In this document: positions 1 through 7,400 of the stretch, in pieces
How positions within the stretch are numbered: the stretch's first letter is position 1
How the letters are laid out: each line of letters begins with the position of its first letter
NCBI GenBank assembly: GCA_027083715.1
Contig: JALWNR010000582.1
Location: forward strand, 1-12,054
DNA: 12,054 nt
Direction of reading: 5' to 3'
Source: Bacteroidales bacterium
Lineage (GTDB): Bacteria; Bacteroidota; Bacteroidia; Bacteroidales; NBLH01
Made by a program: the position numbers and the translations under genes
Notes under the pieces: model-generated
The model's database searches: none
What the model saw: only the letters and a program-made list of their open reading frames with translations
Told to the model about the DNA's origin: nothing

Positions 1-30
1 ACTCTTTGACTTTTACTCATTTCTTATATT

Positions 31-111
31 AATTTTAATGTATTTCCCGAAAAAACGGGACAAGCTGTGAGTGCTTCGCAGTTCGCTACAAACATACCTA
101 CAGATTTAAGG
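31..111 (+). repeat. Dispersed intergenic repeat, copy 1 (with hairpin insert)
   Basis: This stretch matches 8712-8771 almost base for base. Both copies begin AATTTTAATGTATT, both continue with GTGAGTGCTTCGCAGTTCGC and both end with ...GATTTAAGG, after which the flanks diverge. Copy 1 differs by two substitutions near its end and by 22 bases at 45-66 where copy 2 has a single C. That insert is a small hairpin (TCCCG, six-A loop, CGGGA) followed by ACAAGCT, and a close relative of it occurs at 4382-4403. The last ~25 bases are also the right terminus of the palindromic element at 612-786. No ORF is carried. It lies 5' of the lipoprotein gene; any function is unknown. Confidence 0.8.
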
Positions 112-132
112 ATTATTAAAAAGAGTAAAAGC

Positions 133-173
133 TTGACAATAAAATTAAAAATAATTTTTCATTTTATTATCAA
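133..173. other. Long AT-rich palindrome (hairpin)
   Basis: The arms 133-145 and 161-173 are complementary at 12 of 13 positions. Inside them AAAAAT (147-152) pairs with ATTTTT (154-159), leaving a one-base loop at 153 and one mismatch (146/160). The whole 41 bases therefore form one hairpin. It lies about 28 bp upstream of the -7 box of the lipoprotein gene. It could be a bidirectional terminator for a gene to the left of the window, or an operator-like site. No clean T-tract follows on either side, so the role is open. Confidence 0.5.
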
Positions 174-200
174 TTATTTAGAAAAAAAGATATTTATATT

Positions 201-208
201 TATATTTG
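201..208 (+). promoter_or_regulatory. Putative Bacteroidota -7 promoter box
   Basis: TATATTTG is an exact match to the Bacteroidota -7 consensus TAnnTTTG. It lies 29 bp before the ATG at 238, giving a leader of roughly 20-25 nt. No convincing TTG is seen at the -33 spacing, and the region is AT-rich, so a chance match is possible. Confidence 0.45.
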
Positions 209-237
209 AGAAAATATAATTAACTAAAATTAAAGCT

Positions 238-609
238 ATGAAAAGATTAAGTTTTTTTGCAATCATTGCATTATTTGGTATGATGATTTTTAGTTCTTGC
301 GGAAGCGAAGATTTAAAACTTGACAAAAAAGTTTACGCTCCAGGAGAAACTATTAAAGTAACTTTTAAAGCCTCTCCAAAATGGGATGAAAATGCATGGA
401 TAGGTATCATTCCGTCGGATGTAGCTCATGGAAAAGAGGCAGAAAACGATTCGTATGATATTGCCTATCAATATATCAAAGGTGCTACAACCGGTACTTT
501 TGAATTTACTGCACCAAATGATGCAGGCAAATATGATATAAGAATGAATGATACTGATGATGGAAGCAAAGGTGTTGAAGTAGCCTCTGTTTCTTTTGAA
601 GTTAAATAA
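238..609 (+). CDS. Small Ig-like lipoprotein of unknown function
   Basis: This encodes a 123-residue protein with a lipoprotein signal peptide: K2-R3, a hydrophobic stretch at about residues 4-18, and the lipobox FSSC with acylated Cys21. The mature part (residues 22-123) looks like one beta-sandwich domain. Its landmarks are YAPGETIKVTF (33-43), AWIGIIPSD (53-61), ENDSYDIAY (69-77), a G-F-F-A-P strand region (86-93) and YDIRMNDTDDG (99-109), ending in a final strand EVASVSFEV. This pattern resembles Ig/FN3-like domains found in secreted Bacteroidota proteins, but I cannot name the family, ligand or function. It is expected to be anchored to a membrane facing the periplasm or the surface. It appears monocistronic: a -7 box lies at 201-208 and a strong terminator at 844-889. 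A palindromic element begins directly after, or within, its TAA stop. The ATG follows AAAGCT with no Shine-Dalgarno, as is usual in this phylum. Confidence 0.85.
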   Translation: MKRLSFFAIIALFGMMIFSSCGSEDLKLDKKVYAPGETIKVTFKASPKWDENAWIGIIPSDVAHGKEAENDSYDIAYQYIKGATTGTFEFTAPNDAGKYDIRMNDTDDGSKGVEVASVSFEVK

Positions 610-611
610 TA

Positions 612-786
612 CCTTAAATCCGCAAGTATCTTTTACTGCAAATCCAAACTGCACGTCATTATTGGCAATGCTCGAAAAAACCTACTCACCGTATCAAGTG
701 ATACGCCTGCGTTGCTTTTTTCTGCGCTACACCAATACTGACACACATTTTGGATTATCGTTACAAACATACCTGCGGATTTAAGG
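612..786. mobile_element. MITE-like 175-bp palindromic element with possible 5-bp target duplication
   Basis: The left end CCTTAAATCCGCAAGTAT is an inverted copy of the right end ATACCTGCGGATTTAAGG with one mismatch over 18 bases. The symmetry runs through the whole element. When the right half is reverse-complemented, the motifs AATCCAAA, GTCA(G)TATTGG, GAAAAAA and CGTATCA occur in the same order as in the left half, and they meet at a perfect 7-bp stem with a 2-base loop (690-705). Both ends abut TAATA (607-611 and 787-791), a candidate target-site duplication, and the left one includes the TAA stop of the lipoprotein gene. No transposase is encoded, so movement would need one supplied in trans. 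The right terminus is shared with the repeats at 31-111 and 8712-8771, ending at exactly the same base. The TAATA pair may be chance in such AT-rich DNA. Confidence 0.65.
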
Positions 787-797
787 TAATATATATT

Positions 798-826
798 TAC
801 CGAAAATACGTTTTATATTTTTGGTA
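798..826. other. Hairpin between the palindromic element and the terminator
   Basis: TACCGAAAATA (798-808) pairs with TATTTTTGGTA (816-826) over 11 bp, one of them a G-T wobble, with a 7-base loop. It has no T-tract of its own and may only add structure upstream of the terminator at 844-889. Function unknown. Confidence 0.4.
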
Positions 827-843
827 TTTATTTATTTTGTATG

Positions 844-889
844 AAAAAGTGTATAAGCATCCAAATTGGATTGCTTATACACTTTTTTT
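844..889 (+). terminator. Strong rho-independent terminator
   Basis: A perfect 15-bp stem (844-858 with 873-887, GTGTATAAGC core) is extended by an inner 5-bp stem (859-863 with 867-871) and followed by a run of seven T (883-889). It most likely ends the lipoprotein transcript, although it lies 235 bp after the stop codon, with the palindromic element and another hairpin in between. The A-run at its 5' side could also let it work on the minus strand, but no minus-strand gene ends nearby. Between here and the next operator (890-1039) I see nothing but AT-rich sequence. Confidence 0.85.
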
Positions 890-1039
890 ATGTACCAATT
901 TTCAATTAATTTACATGCCTAAAACAAGATTTCTACCCTGAACATGATTTTTATTACTTATTTTTTCAATTTCTTTAAAAATACAAATGGCTCATATTTA
1001 AAATGTTACAAAAGTATCAAATAAAACATTTATTTTTTC

Positions 1040-1062
1040 AGTACTATGTGTTGCATAGTACT
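1040..1062. promoter_or_regulatory. Inverted-repeat operator, likely for the PadR protein (site 1)
   Basis: AGTACTATG (1040-1048) and CATAGTACT (1054-1062) form a perfect 9-bp inverted repeat around a 5-base spacer TGTTG. It lies directly upstream of, and overlaps, the TTG at 1051-1053 that serves as the -33 box for the -7 box at 1074-1081. That geometry is typical of a repressor site. PadR regulators bind as winged-helix dimers to inverted repeats near their own promoters, and a padR gene is the second gene of this locus, so autoregulation is the simplest reading. Binding is inferred. Confidence 0.7.
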
Positions 1063-1081
1063 AAAAAAAGTTATATATTTG
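1051..1081 (+). promoter_or_regulatory. Promoter of the PspC/PadR locus
   Basis: TTG (1051-1053) and TATATTTG (1074-1081) are separated by 20 bp and match the Bacteroidota -33 and TAnnTTTG boxes. Transcription would begin near 1086-1090, leaving a leader of about 40 nt before the ATG at 1127. This is the only promoter in the window with both boxes. It is bracketed by the inverted repeat at 1040-1062 and a degenerate copy at 1090-1112. Confidence 0.65.
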
Positions 1082-1089
1082 TATTGTAT

Positions 1090-1112
1090 AATAATATGTA
1101 TAACAAGGTACT
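1090..1112. promoter_or_regulatory. Degenerate second operator copy (site 2)
   Basis: Aligned without gaps to the 23-bp inverted repeat at 1040-1062, this segment matches 16 of 23 positions, including TATGT and the distal GGTACT half. The offset is exactly 50 bp, close to five helical turns, so the two sites would face the same side of the DNA with the -7 box between them. Its own dyad symmetry is poor. It may be a weak second site or a chance match. Confidence 0.4.
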
Positions 1113-1126
1113 TTAAATTTTTAAAA

Positions 1127-1660
1127 ATGAAATTAACTGAAAATATAAATCTTGCAAACAGGATATTCATAATCGACCAAGACGCATTAGCAAAATTGGA
1201 AGAATATCTGAAATCCGTTGAACACTATTTTAATAAAAAAGAAGAAGCAACAGAAATTGTTGCAGATATTGAAAACCGAATTGCTGAATTATTTGAAACA
1301 ATGTTGAATAAAAAAAAGGAGGTAATTAGCATGGAAGACGTAAACAAAGTAATTGAAATAATCGGTTTACCGGAAATTTTTATGGAAGATGTTCAAAATG
1401 AAGAACAAACCAAAAATAAGAGCGACTTTAAGTTTGAGAATAAAACAAAAAAACTTTATCGCGACCCCGATAACAGTGTTATCAGTGGAGTATGCGGAGG
1501 TTTAGGTACTTATTTTAATGTTGATCCTATTCTTTTTAGGGTTTTATTTATTCTTGCCGTGATTTTTACAGGCATTGGTTTACTACCCTATATTATCCTT
1601 TGGATAGTAATGCCGCAAGCAAAAACATTTGAGCAAAAAATGGAAATGAAAGGATACTGA
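1127..1660 (+). CDS. Short PspC-domain membrane protein
   Basis: This encodes 177 residues. Residues 1-85 form a soluble helical domain, with core motif EIVADIENRIAELF (43-56) and EVISMEDVNKVIEIIGLP (65-82); it resembles helical domains often paired with PadR regulators. A charged linker (86-107) leads to a PspC domain (108-166): KKLYRDPDNSVISGVCGGLG, then VDPILFRVLF, then a hydrophobic segment of about 24 residues ending IILWIVMP. The family is tied to envelope stress, where the amphipathic and membrane segments anchor at the inner membrane. I chose the ATG at 1127, not an in-frame ATG at 1046. It aligns with the first residue of the paralogue at 2256, and the earlier codon lies inside the operator and upstream of the -7 box. 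The chain stops at KMEMKGY, just where the long paralogue continues (KLEMRGEPV), so this is a minimal version. The 210 bp before padR show no residual coding of the missing part. Confidence 0.85.
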   Translation: MKLTENINLANRIFIIDQDALAKLEEYLKSVEHYFNKKEEATEIVADIENRIAELFETMLNKKKEVISMEDVNKVIEIIGLPEIFMEDVQNEEQTKNKSDFKFENKTKKLYRDPDNSVISGVCGGLGTYFNVDPILFRVLFILAVIFTGIGLLPYIILWIVMPQAKTFEQKMEMKGY

Positions 1661-1787
1661 TTTAGTACAGAATGCAGGGTTTTGTAAAAGTAATTATATA
1701 TAAAATACAAAAAGAAACAAAGCAAATTGTGAATGTTTCGGTCAAGATATAATTAAAAATACAAGAGAGAAAAAATAAAAAATACCT

Positions 1788-1828
1788 ATTCCTTAAATAA
1801 ATATTTTCAGAAACAAAAAATAAGGAAT
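1788..1828. other. Inverted repeat in the pspC-padR spacer
   Basis: ATTCCTTA (1788-1795) is repeated inverted as TAAGGAAT (1821-1828) with a 25-base AT-rich loop, about 43 bp before the padR start. No TAnnTTTG box is seen in this 210-bp spacer, so padR probably depends on the promoter at 1051-1081. The hairpin could tune read-through or RNA stability. This is weakly supported. Confidence 0.3.
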
Positions 1829-1870
1829 CGAAAGTGTTACAGAACAAATTTTGAATAAAATTATAATCTT

Positions 1871-2218
1871 ATGAAAATAGAAAATGCAAAAGCCCAAATG
1901 CGTAAAGGAGTTTTAGAGTATTGTATTTTGTCCATACTTTCGCAAAAAGACTCATACGCATCGGATATAATCAACAGGCTGAAAGAAGCTAAATTAATTG
2001 TTGTTGAAGGAACTCTTTACCCACTGCTTACCCGGCAAAAAAATGCAGGACTTTTAAGCTATCGCTGGGAAGAATCAACACAAGGACCACCGCGAAAATA
2101 CTACAAACTAACTCAAGAAGGTGAAAAATTTTTAGATGAACTGGATAAATCATGGACAGAACTGGTTGAAGCAGTAGATATGGTAAAAAATCTCCCTCAA
2201 GAAAGTAAAGAAAATTAA
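1871..2218 (+). CDS. PadR-family transcriptional repressor
   Basis: This encodes 115 residues and is a compact PadR regulator. The winged helix-turn-helix spans about residues 10-88: RKGVLEYCILSIL (11-23), YASDIINRLKEA (29-40), the signature VVEGTLYPLLTRQKNAGLL (44-62), and the wing GPPRKYYKLTQEG (72-84). A C-terminal helix (about 85-108) serves dimerisation. The short length and single C-terminal helix fit the small PadR subgroup (PadR-s2), which lacks a separate ligand domain. The gene sits between two PspC genes: 210 bp after the short one and 37 bp before the long one. The likely target is the inverted repeat at 1040-1062. PadR with PspC-type or related helical-domain partners is a recurrent pairing, in which the partner may relieve repression on membrane stress; that mechanism is inferred. 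Confidence 0.92.
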   Translation: MKIENAKAQMRKGVLEYCILSILSQKDSYASDIINRLKEAKLIVVEGTLYPLLTRQKNAGLLSYRWEESTQGPPRKYYKLTQEGEKFLDELDKSWTELVEAVDMVKNLPQESKEN

Positions 2219-2255
2219 TAATAGGATAAAATCATCAAACATTAAATAAACCCCA

Positions 2256-3911
2256 ATGAAAAAAACAGTAAGAATTAACATAAACGGACTGATTTTCAAT
2301 CTGGATGAAGATGCTTACCTAAAGTTAAATAAATATCTGGATGCAATACGCCGCATGTTTAGAAATCCTTCCGAAGCAAATGAGGTGGTTTCTGATGTTG
2401 AGTCACGCATTGCCGAATTGTTTCAACAACGGGTAAGTAATCGCAAAGAAGTGATAAACATAACTGATATTGAGTCTATTATTGAGATAATGGGTAAACC
2501 CAATGATTATGGCGAATACATTGAAGATACGACAGAGCAAGTTGAAAATAATGAAAATAAAAGTAATTTTTCATTTAAATCATCACGTAGATTTTATCGC
2601 GACCCTGATAAGAAGGTACTTAGTGGTGTTGCAGCCGGACTAGGTGCTTATCTTGGAATTGATCCGGTAATTATTCGTGTATTTTTCATTATCATCACCA
2701 TGATATATGGTGCAAGTATGTTTATATACATCTTATTATGGATAATTATTCCGGAAGCAAAAACAACTACACAAAAACTAGAAATGCGTGGAGAGCCGGT
2801 AAACCTGGGTAATATTGAAAAAACAATAAAAGATCAATACGAAGAAGTAAAAGAAGGTTTTAGTAAGTGGCAAAATAGCGGAAGTTATGAGCGCTTTCGG
2901 CAAAACTTAGGGGTAATACTAAATTTTGCCGGAAAAATCGGGCTTATTGCCTTAAAAGTATTTCTTGTAATATTTTCCATATGGTTGTTTATCACAGGAA
3001 TTGGATTAATCAGTTCATTTACCGGAGTATGGTTTTTTAACGACACATTTTTATCTCCACTTTCGTGGAATAATATGAATTTTTCCGTATTGGAATTTAT
3101 CCGTTTATTTGCCGACCCTTTTGTTGGGCTTACCGGTATGATTGCCCTTTATTTATTAATTATTATTCCTGCCTTGGCTTTATTATTTATTAGCCTGAAA
3201 CTTTTGTTTCGATTTAAAGCCCGGAGCAGAACAACAGCAATTATTGCAACTGCTGTTTGGTTTGTAAGTTTAATGATAATAATTGGTGCAGTAGGTAGAA
3301 CAGCTTTTAATTATCGATCAACAGCAGAAAAAAAGAAAGTTTATGAACTATACGGTAATTATGATACCATGTACGTTCAATTGGCACAAGCTAAATTATC
3401 GCCAAGAAATAAAGAAATTTTTAACCGTGTGATTGTTGATTTTGAAAATGATTTAGCTTTAACAGGAAAAATTTATTTGCATTTTATTCCTGTTAATCGA
3501 AAAAATTATGAATTATCCATCACAAAAAGATCACATGGAATGAATGATACTGATGCACGACAATATGTAAAAAGCATCAAATATGATTGGCAACAAGATG
3601 ACTCACTACTGTTAATTAATCGATATTTTGACATTAAAGGCAAAAAGAAAATACGTGATCAAGAGGTTTCGGTAGATTTGAAAATTCCTGTCGGAAAAGT
3701 TGTTTATATAGGAAAAGGCTTTGACAATATATGCTCTGAAATTGATTGGAGTGAAGACAATCAATTCTATATTATGACCAATGAAGGTTTAAAAGCACTA
3801 AATGAAACCATTGCATCCGAAGACCTGAAAAACGGAGTAGTGTTTCAAAAAAAATCATCAAAAGAAGATGAAGAAATTAAAGAAATGATGAAAGAATTGG
3901 ATACTTTATAA
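2256..3911 (+). CDS. Long PspC-domain protein with extra membrane segments and beta-rich C-terminus
   Basis: This encodes 551 residues. Residues 1-85 repeat the helical domain of the short paralogue (EVVSDVESRIAELF 43-56; EVINITDIESIIEIMGKP 65-82). Residues 110-169 are a PspC domain (RRFYRDPDKKVLSGVAAGLG, then a membrane segment at about 138-165). A charged linker (170-220) leads to further membrane segments at about 224-255, 289-318 and 326-347. Residues 355-532 have alternating polar and hydrophobic strands (KIYLHFIPV, KVVYIGKGFDNI, NQFYIMTN), which fits a toastrack/LiaF-like beta domain as seen in other PspC proteins, although I cannot confirm the family. The C-terminus is charged (KKSSKEDEEIKEMMKELD). 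It probably sits in the inner membrane and acts as the sensor or effector of the locus. The gene follows padR by 37 bp, so co-transcription is likely. The start is preceded by AAACCCCA with no Shine-Dalgarno. Confidence 0.88.
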   Translation: MKKTVRININGLIFNLDEDAYLKLNKYLDAIRRMFRNPSEANEVVSDVESRIAELFQQRVSNRKEVINITDIESIIEIMGKPNDYGEYIEDTTEQVENNENKSNFSFKSSRRFYRDPDKKVLSGVAAGLGAYLGIDPVIIRVFFIIITMIYGASMFIYILLWIIIPEAKTTTQKLEMRGEPVNLGNIEKTIKDQYEEVKEGFSKWQNSGSYERFRQNLGVILNFAGKIGLIALKVFLVIFSIWLFITGIGLISSFTGVWFFNDTFLSPLSWNNMNFSVLEFIRLFADPFVGLTGMIALYLLIIIPALALLFISLKLLFRFKARSRTTAIIATAVWFVSLMIIIGAVGRTAFNYRSTAEKKKVYELYGNYDTMYVQLAQAKLSPRNKEIFNRVIVDFENDLALTGKIYLHFIPVNRKNYELSITKRSHGMNDTDARQYVKSIKYDWQQDDSLLLINRYFDIKGKKKIRDQEVSVDLKIPVGKVVYIGKGFDNICSEIDWSEDNQFYIMTNEGLKALNETIASEDLKNGVVFQKKSSKEDEEIKEMMKELDTL

Positions 3912-3915
3912 AAAC

Positions 3916-3989
3916 TATACCGATACGCTTTTAGTAATTGTATTACTTCGCAAGCTCTTAATACAAAACTAAAAGTCTATCGGCATATA
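3916..3989. repeat. Long imperfect palindrome just after the long PspC gene
   Basis: The outer arms CCGATACGCTTTTAGT and ACTAAAAGTCTATCGG pair with a few mismatches, and the inner arms TTGTATTA and TAATACAA pair perfectly. The loop is about 12 bases (CTTCGCAAGCTC). The ~74 bases form one long hairpin starting 5 bp after the TAA stop. It could end transcription of the PspC operon by structure, but there is no clear T-tract, so it may instead be a repeat element like the others in this gap. Confidence 0.6.
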
Positions 3990-4033
3990 CTCTTACAAAA
4001 TATTTAAGCGGTTTAGTATAAATTAATCGACAA

Positions 4034-4397
4034 CAAAGCAAGTTTTGGGACTTGGCTTTGATGGTACTCGCTATGGCGTATACGAAAGTACGCCATAATG
4101 CTTATACATGATTAACCCGCAAAATTACCTTTGGTGAGGTGCTTCGCAGTTCACCACTTTTGTTATAGCTGTGGCGCAACACTCTTATTAGCAATACATT
4201 AATCGAGTTTTATTGCAAAATAAATGCACTCAAATTTATTCGCCTTCGGCTTATGAGGCTAAAGGTTGAGTGTCGCTTGAAATTCTCTTCAAGCATCTAC
4301 TTCGTTACGAATTCCTTGAACTTTTCTCTTTACAAGCGTAGCTTGTGAAAAATATAATAATATGTCGGCGGAATTCGATGCTTCCGATAAATCGGAA
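4034..4397. repeat. Array of short hairpins in the convergent intergenic gap
   Basis: The gap 3912-4441 has no supportable gene on either strand. After the long palindrome at 3916-3989 it holds a series of separate inverted repeats: 4034-4060 (CAAAGC/GCTTTG with inner AAGT/ACTT), 4072-4097 (9-bp arms TATGGCGTA), 4133-4155 (GGTGA/TCACC around TGC-TTC-GCA), 4227-4272 (CACTCAA/TTGAGTG enclosing GCC-TTC-GGC), 4276-4293 (CTTGAA/TTCAAG), 4301-4311 (TTCG/CGAA), 4332-4346 (ACAAGC/GCTTGT) and 4382-4397 (TTCCGAT/ATCGGAA). Two contain modules seen elsewhere: GTGCTTCGCAGTTC (4139-4152) also occurs at 71-84 and 8731-8744, and 4382-4403 resembles 45-66. GC appears higher than in the other spacers. The array lies between the 3' ends of two convergent genes, where terminators are expected, yet none has a T-tract. 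Confidence 0.6.
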
Positions 4398-4441
4398 CAG
4401 GCTTTGTATCTGCTTAAAGATAATTTCATGAATTATTGCGG

Positions 4442-7400
4442 TTAAATCCACTTTAAGTAGCTAAAATCTTGCCGGTAAAGCAGTTTCGGATGTTTTAAAT
4501 ATACACGGATACCAAAATTAAAATTTCCGGGCTTAGAAGGAATAAAGCGTGCTGAAAAATAAGCTTTCCCGTTTTCCTTTTTTTCTAACTTCAAAGGAAT
4601 TACATCCACCACTTTCAATTCATCATCGCTCTGCATTGTAATAACAATTTCCACACCAACATCCACATTTAAACTTTCATCATATTTAAGTATTACTTTG
4701 CCGTGATATTTTTTTCCAATCTCAATACTTTCCTTAATAGCTTCTGAAATCTGAACTTCTTCAGCATGGATTTGTTCCCAAGCAATAATGGCTCGTTTTT
4801 TCCACAATGCAAGTTCTTTTGCTAGTTGGTAGTCATTGGCATTAATTTCAATTTTTCGGGCATATAGTTTTTTATAAAACCGATTAATGTAATCATCCAA
4901 CATACGTTTCATAGTAAATTCAGGTGCAATTTCTTTAATATTTTTACGTATCATTTGTACCCAACGCTTTGAATAGCCCTGCTCACTACGTTCATAATAC
5001 ATCGGAATAATTTCATTTTCCAATAAATTATAAATAGTTTCCACATCTAATTGGTCTTGAAACTCTTGATTATCATAAGTTCGTTTTTCAGGTAATGCCC
5101 AGCCGGCACCTTCGCGGTAACCCTCAACCCACCAACCGTCTAACACACTTAAATTCAATACTCCGTTCATAACGGCTTTCATACCACTGGTTCCTGACGC
5201 TTCAAGCGGGCGCGTAGGTGTGTTTAACCAAATATCAACACCTTGCACCAATTTTTTTGCCACTTCAATATCATAATTCTCAATAAAAATAATACGTCCT
5301 ATAAAATCTGCTTGTTTTGACAAACTAACAATTTCTTTTATAATTGCTTGTCCTCCCCCATCGTTCGGATGCGCTTTTCCTGCAAAAATAAAACGTACCG
5401 GTTTATCAGTCTTATTAAGTAATTCTTTTAGTCGTGCCACATCTTTTAATAATAAATTACCGCGCTTATAAGTAGCAAAACGCCGGGCAAAGCCAATTGT
5501 CAGGTATTTTTCGTTCAATTCTTCACGGACAGTAGCAACATATTTCGGATTTTCAAACAATCGTGTACCTTTTTCATCTAAATATTCTTTGATGTAATCA
5601 AATAAAGCCTTTTTCTCAGCTTTTCTATACTCCCAAACTTGTTTATCGTCTATTTCATCAAGTTTTAACCATAATTCAGAGTTTGATTGTTCCTCAATAA
5701 ATTGGTCTTTAAATAAGTTTTTGTACAAATTCAGCCAATTTTCCGATGCCCAGCTGGGCAAGTGTACTCCGTTAGTAACATAACCGATATGTGATTCTTC
5801 GGGAAAATATCCTTCCCAAAGTTTATTGAACATCTTTTTTGTAACTTCTCCATGTAATTTACTTACGCCATTAATTTCTTGCGAAAGATGACTCGCCAGA
5901 TAACTCATTGAAAATTTTTCTTTTGTATTTCCGGCACGTGCCCGTCCTAAATCCATAAAATTTTCCCATGTGGTTTTTAACCTTTCAGGATAATGTCCCA
6001 AATAGGGTAAAAGTTGATCTTCCGAAAAAGTATCGTGTCCGGCAGGAACCGGTGTGTGAGTAGTAAATAAACTGGATGCCTTTACAATTTCCAAAGATTC
6101 GGCAAAACCAAGCATCTCTTTATTAATCAACTGATTAATCCGTTCAATTCCTGCAAATGCAGCATGCCCCTCGTTTAGGTGATACACATCTTTACGGATA
6201 TTCATTTTGGCTAATACGCGAATACCCCCAACACCAAGAATCAGCTCTTGTTTTAGACGATAATCATTATCTCCACCATAAAGATGCCAGGTTAATTCTC
6301 TATCCTCTTTTTGATTTTCAGGAATATCAGTATCCAGAAGAAATAACTGTACTTTACCAACCTTAGCCAACCAAGTTTGTATTTTTACAATACGCCCAGG
6401 CAAAGCCAACTCAACAAAGACCGGATTACCGTCTTTATCCTGAACACGTTTTAAAGGCATTTTTGCAAAATTTTGCTCTTTATAACTCACTTGTTGCTCA
6501 CCGTTCATTGATAATACCTGACGAAAATATCCGTATTTATACAGCAAACCCACAGCAGCCATATCTATATTTGAATCAGATGCTTGTTTTAAATAATCTC
6601 CGGCAAGAATACCCAATCCACCGGAATAAATTTTAAGCACATTGGAAATACCGTATTCCATGCTGAAATAAGCTATTGAAGGCAAGTTTTTATCGTATGG
6701 GCGATTAAGATAATTATCAAAATCACTCATTACTTTGCGGTATAAAATATTAAAATAATCATCATTGGTTAATTCCTTAAACCGGTCATAGGAAACACAA
6801 TGCAGTAGTGCAACCGGGTTTTTTTGCAACTCATTCCAGCGTTTTGGGTTAATATAGCGAAACAAGTTTTGTGCTTCAAAATTCCACGACCACCACAGGT
6901 TATTTGCCAATTCTTCTAAACGTGCAAAGTTTTCAGGCACTTTTGAACTTACTTGTATATGCCTCCAAACGGGCTTATTGCTTTTATGAGTAACAATTGA
7001 TGTAAACTTGGTTTCTTTAGGAATGATTTTTTTACTGCGCAAAGCACTTTTTTTCAAAGCAATATCATAAGCATCAAAATAATATTTGATTAAATTTTTC
7101 CACAGGGCTATGCGCGATACATTATAGGCATTTTTTCGTGCTTCGACAAAAAACTTTTCATCACTTTTGCTGCAAAGAGCAATGGTTTCTGCTATTTTAT
7201 CCACTACATAACTATAGTTATCATCATTTCGCTCAATTACGTTCAAACATTTGCTTAGCTTAATGCCTTCGTTTAAAATCCAGCGTCCAAATCCCGAAAG
7301 GGTAGTAGTTACCGTAGGTATATGAAAAGCCAAGCTTTCGAGCGGCGTGTATCCCCAAGGTTCATAATAAGACGGAAAAACCGTAAGGTCAAATCCTATA

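Noticed and set aside
596..941. Two overlapping short plus-strand reading frames after the lipoprotein gene
   Set aside because: They run through the palindromic element, the hairpin and the terminator. The predicted peptides are low-complexity and have no protein-like features.
1046..1126. Longer N-terminus for the short PspC protein, starting at an ATG at 1046
   Set aside because: That codon lies inside the inverted-repeat operator and upstream of the -7 box. The extra 27 residues have no match in the paralogue, whose first residue aligns with the ATG at 1127.
4200..4440. Decayed protein gene in the convergent gap
   Set aside because: No frame keeps an extended reading frame or recognisable motif on either strand. 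The sequence is better explained by short inverted repeats.
6157..6366. Plus-strand reading frame inside the fused glycogen gene, and other frames antisense to or overlapping the main genes
   Set aside because: They lie opposite or within strongly supported coding sequence and show no domain, signal or start context of their own.
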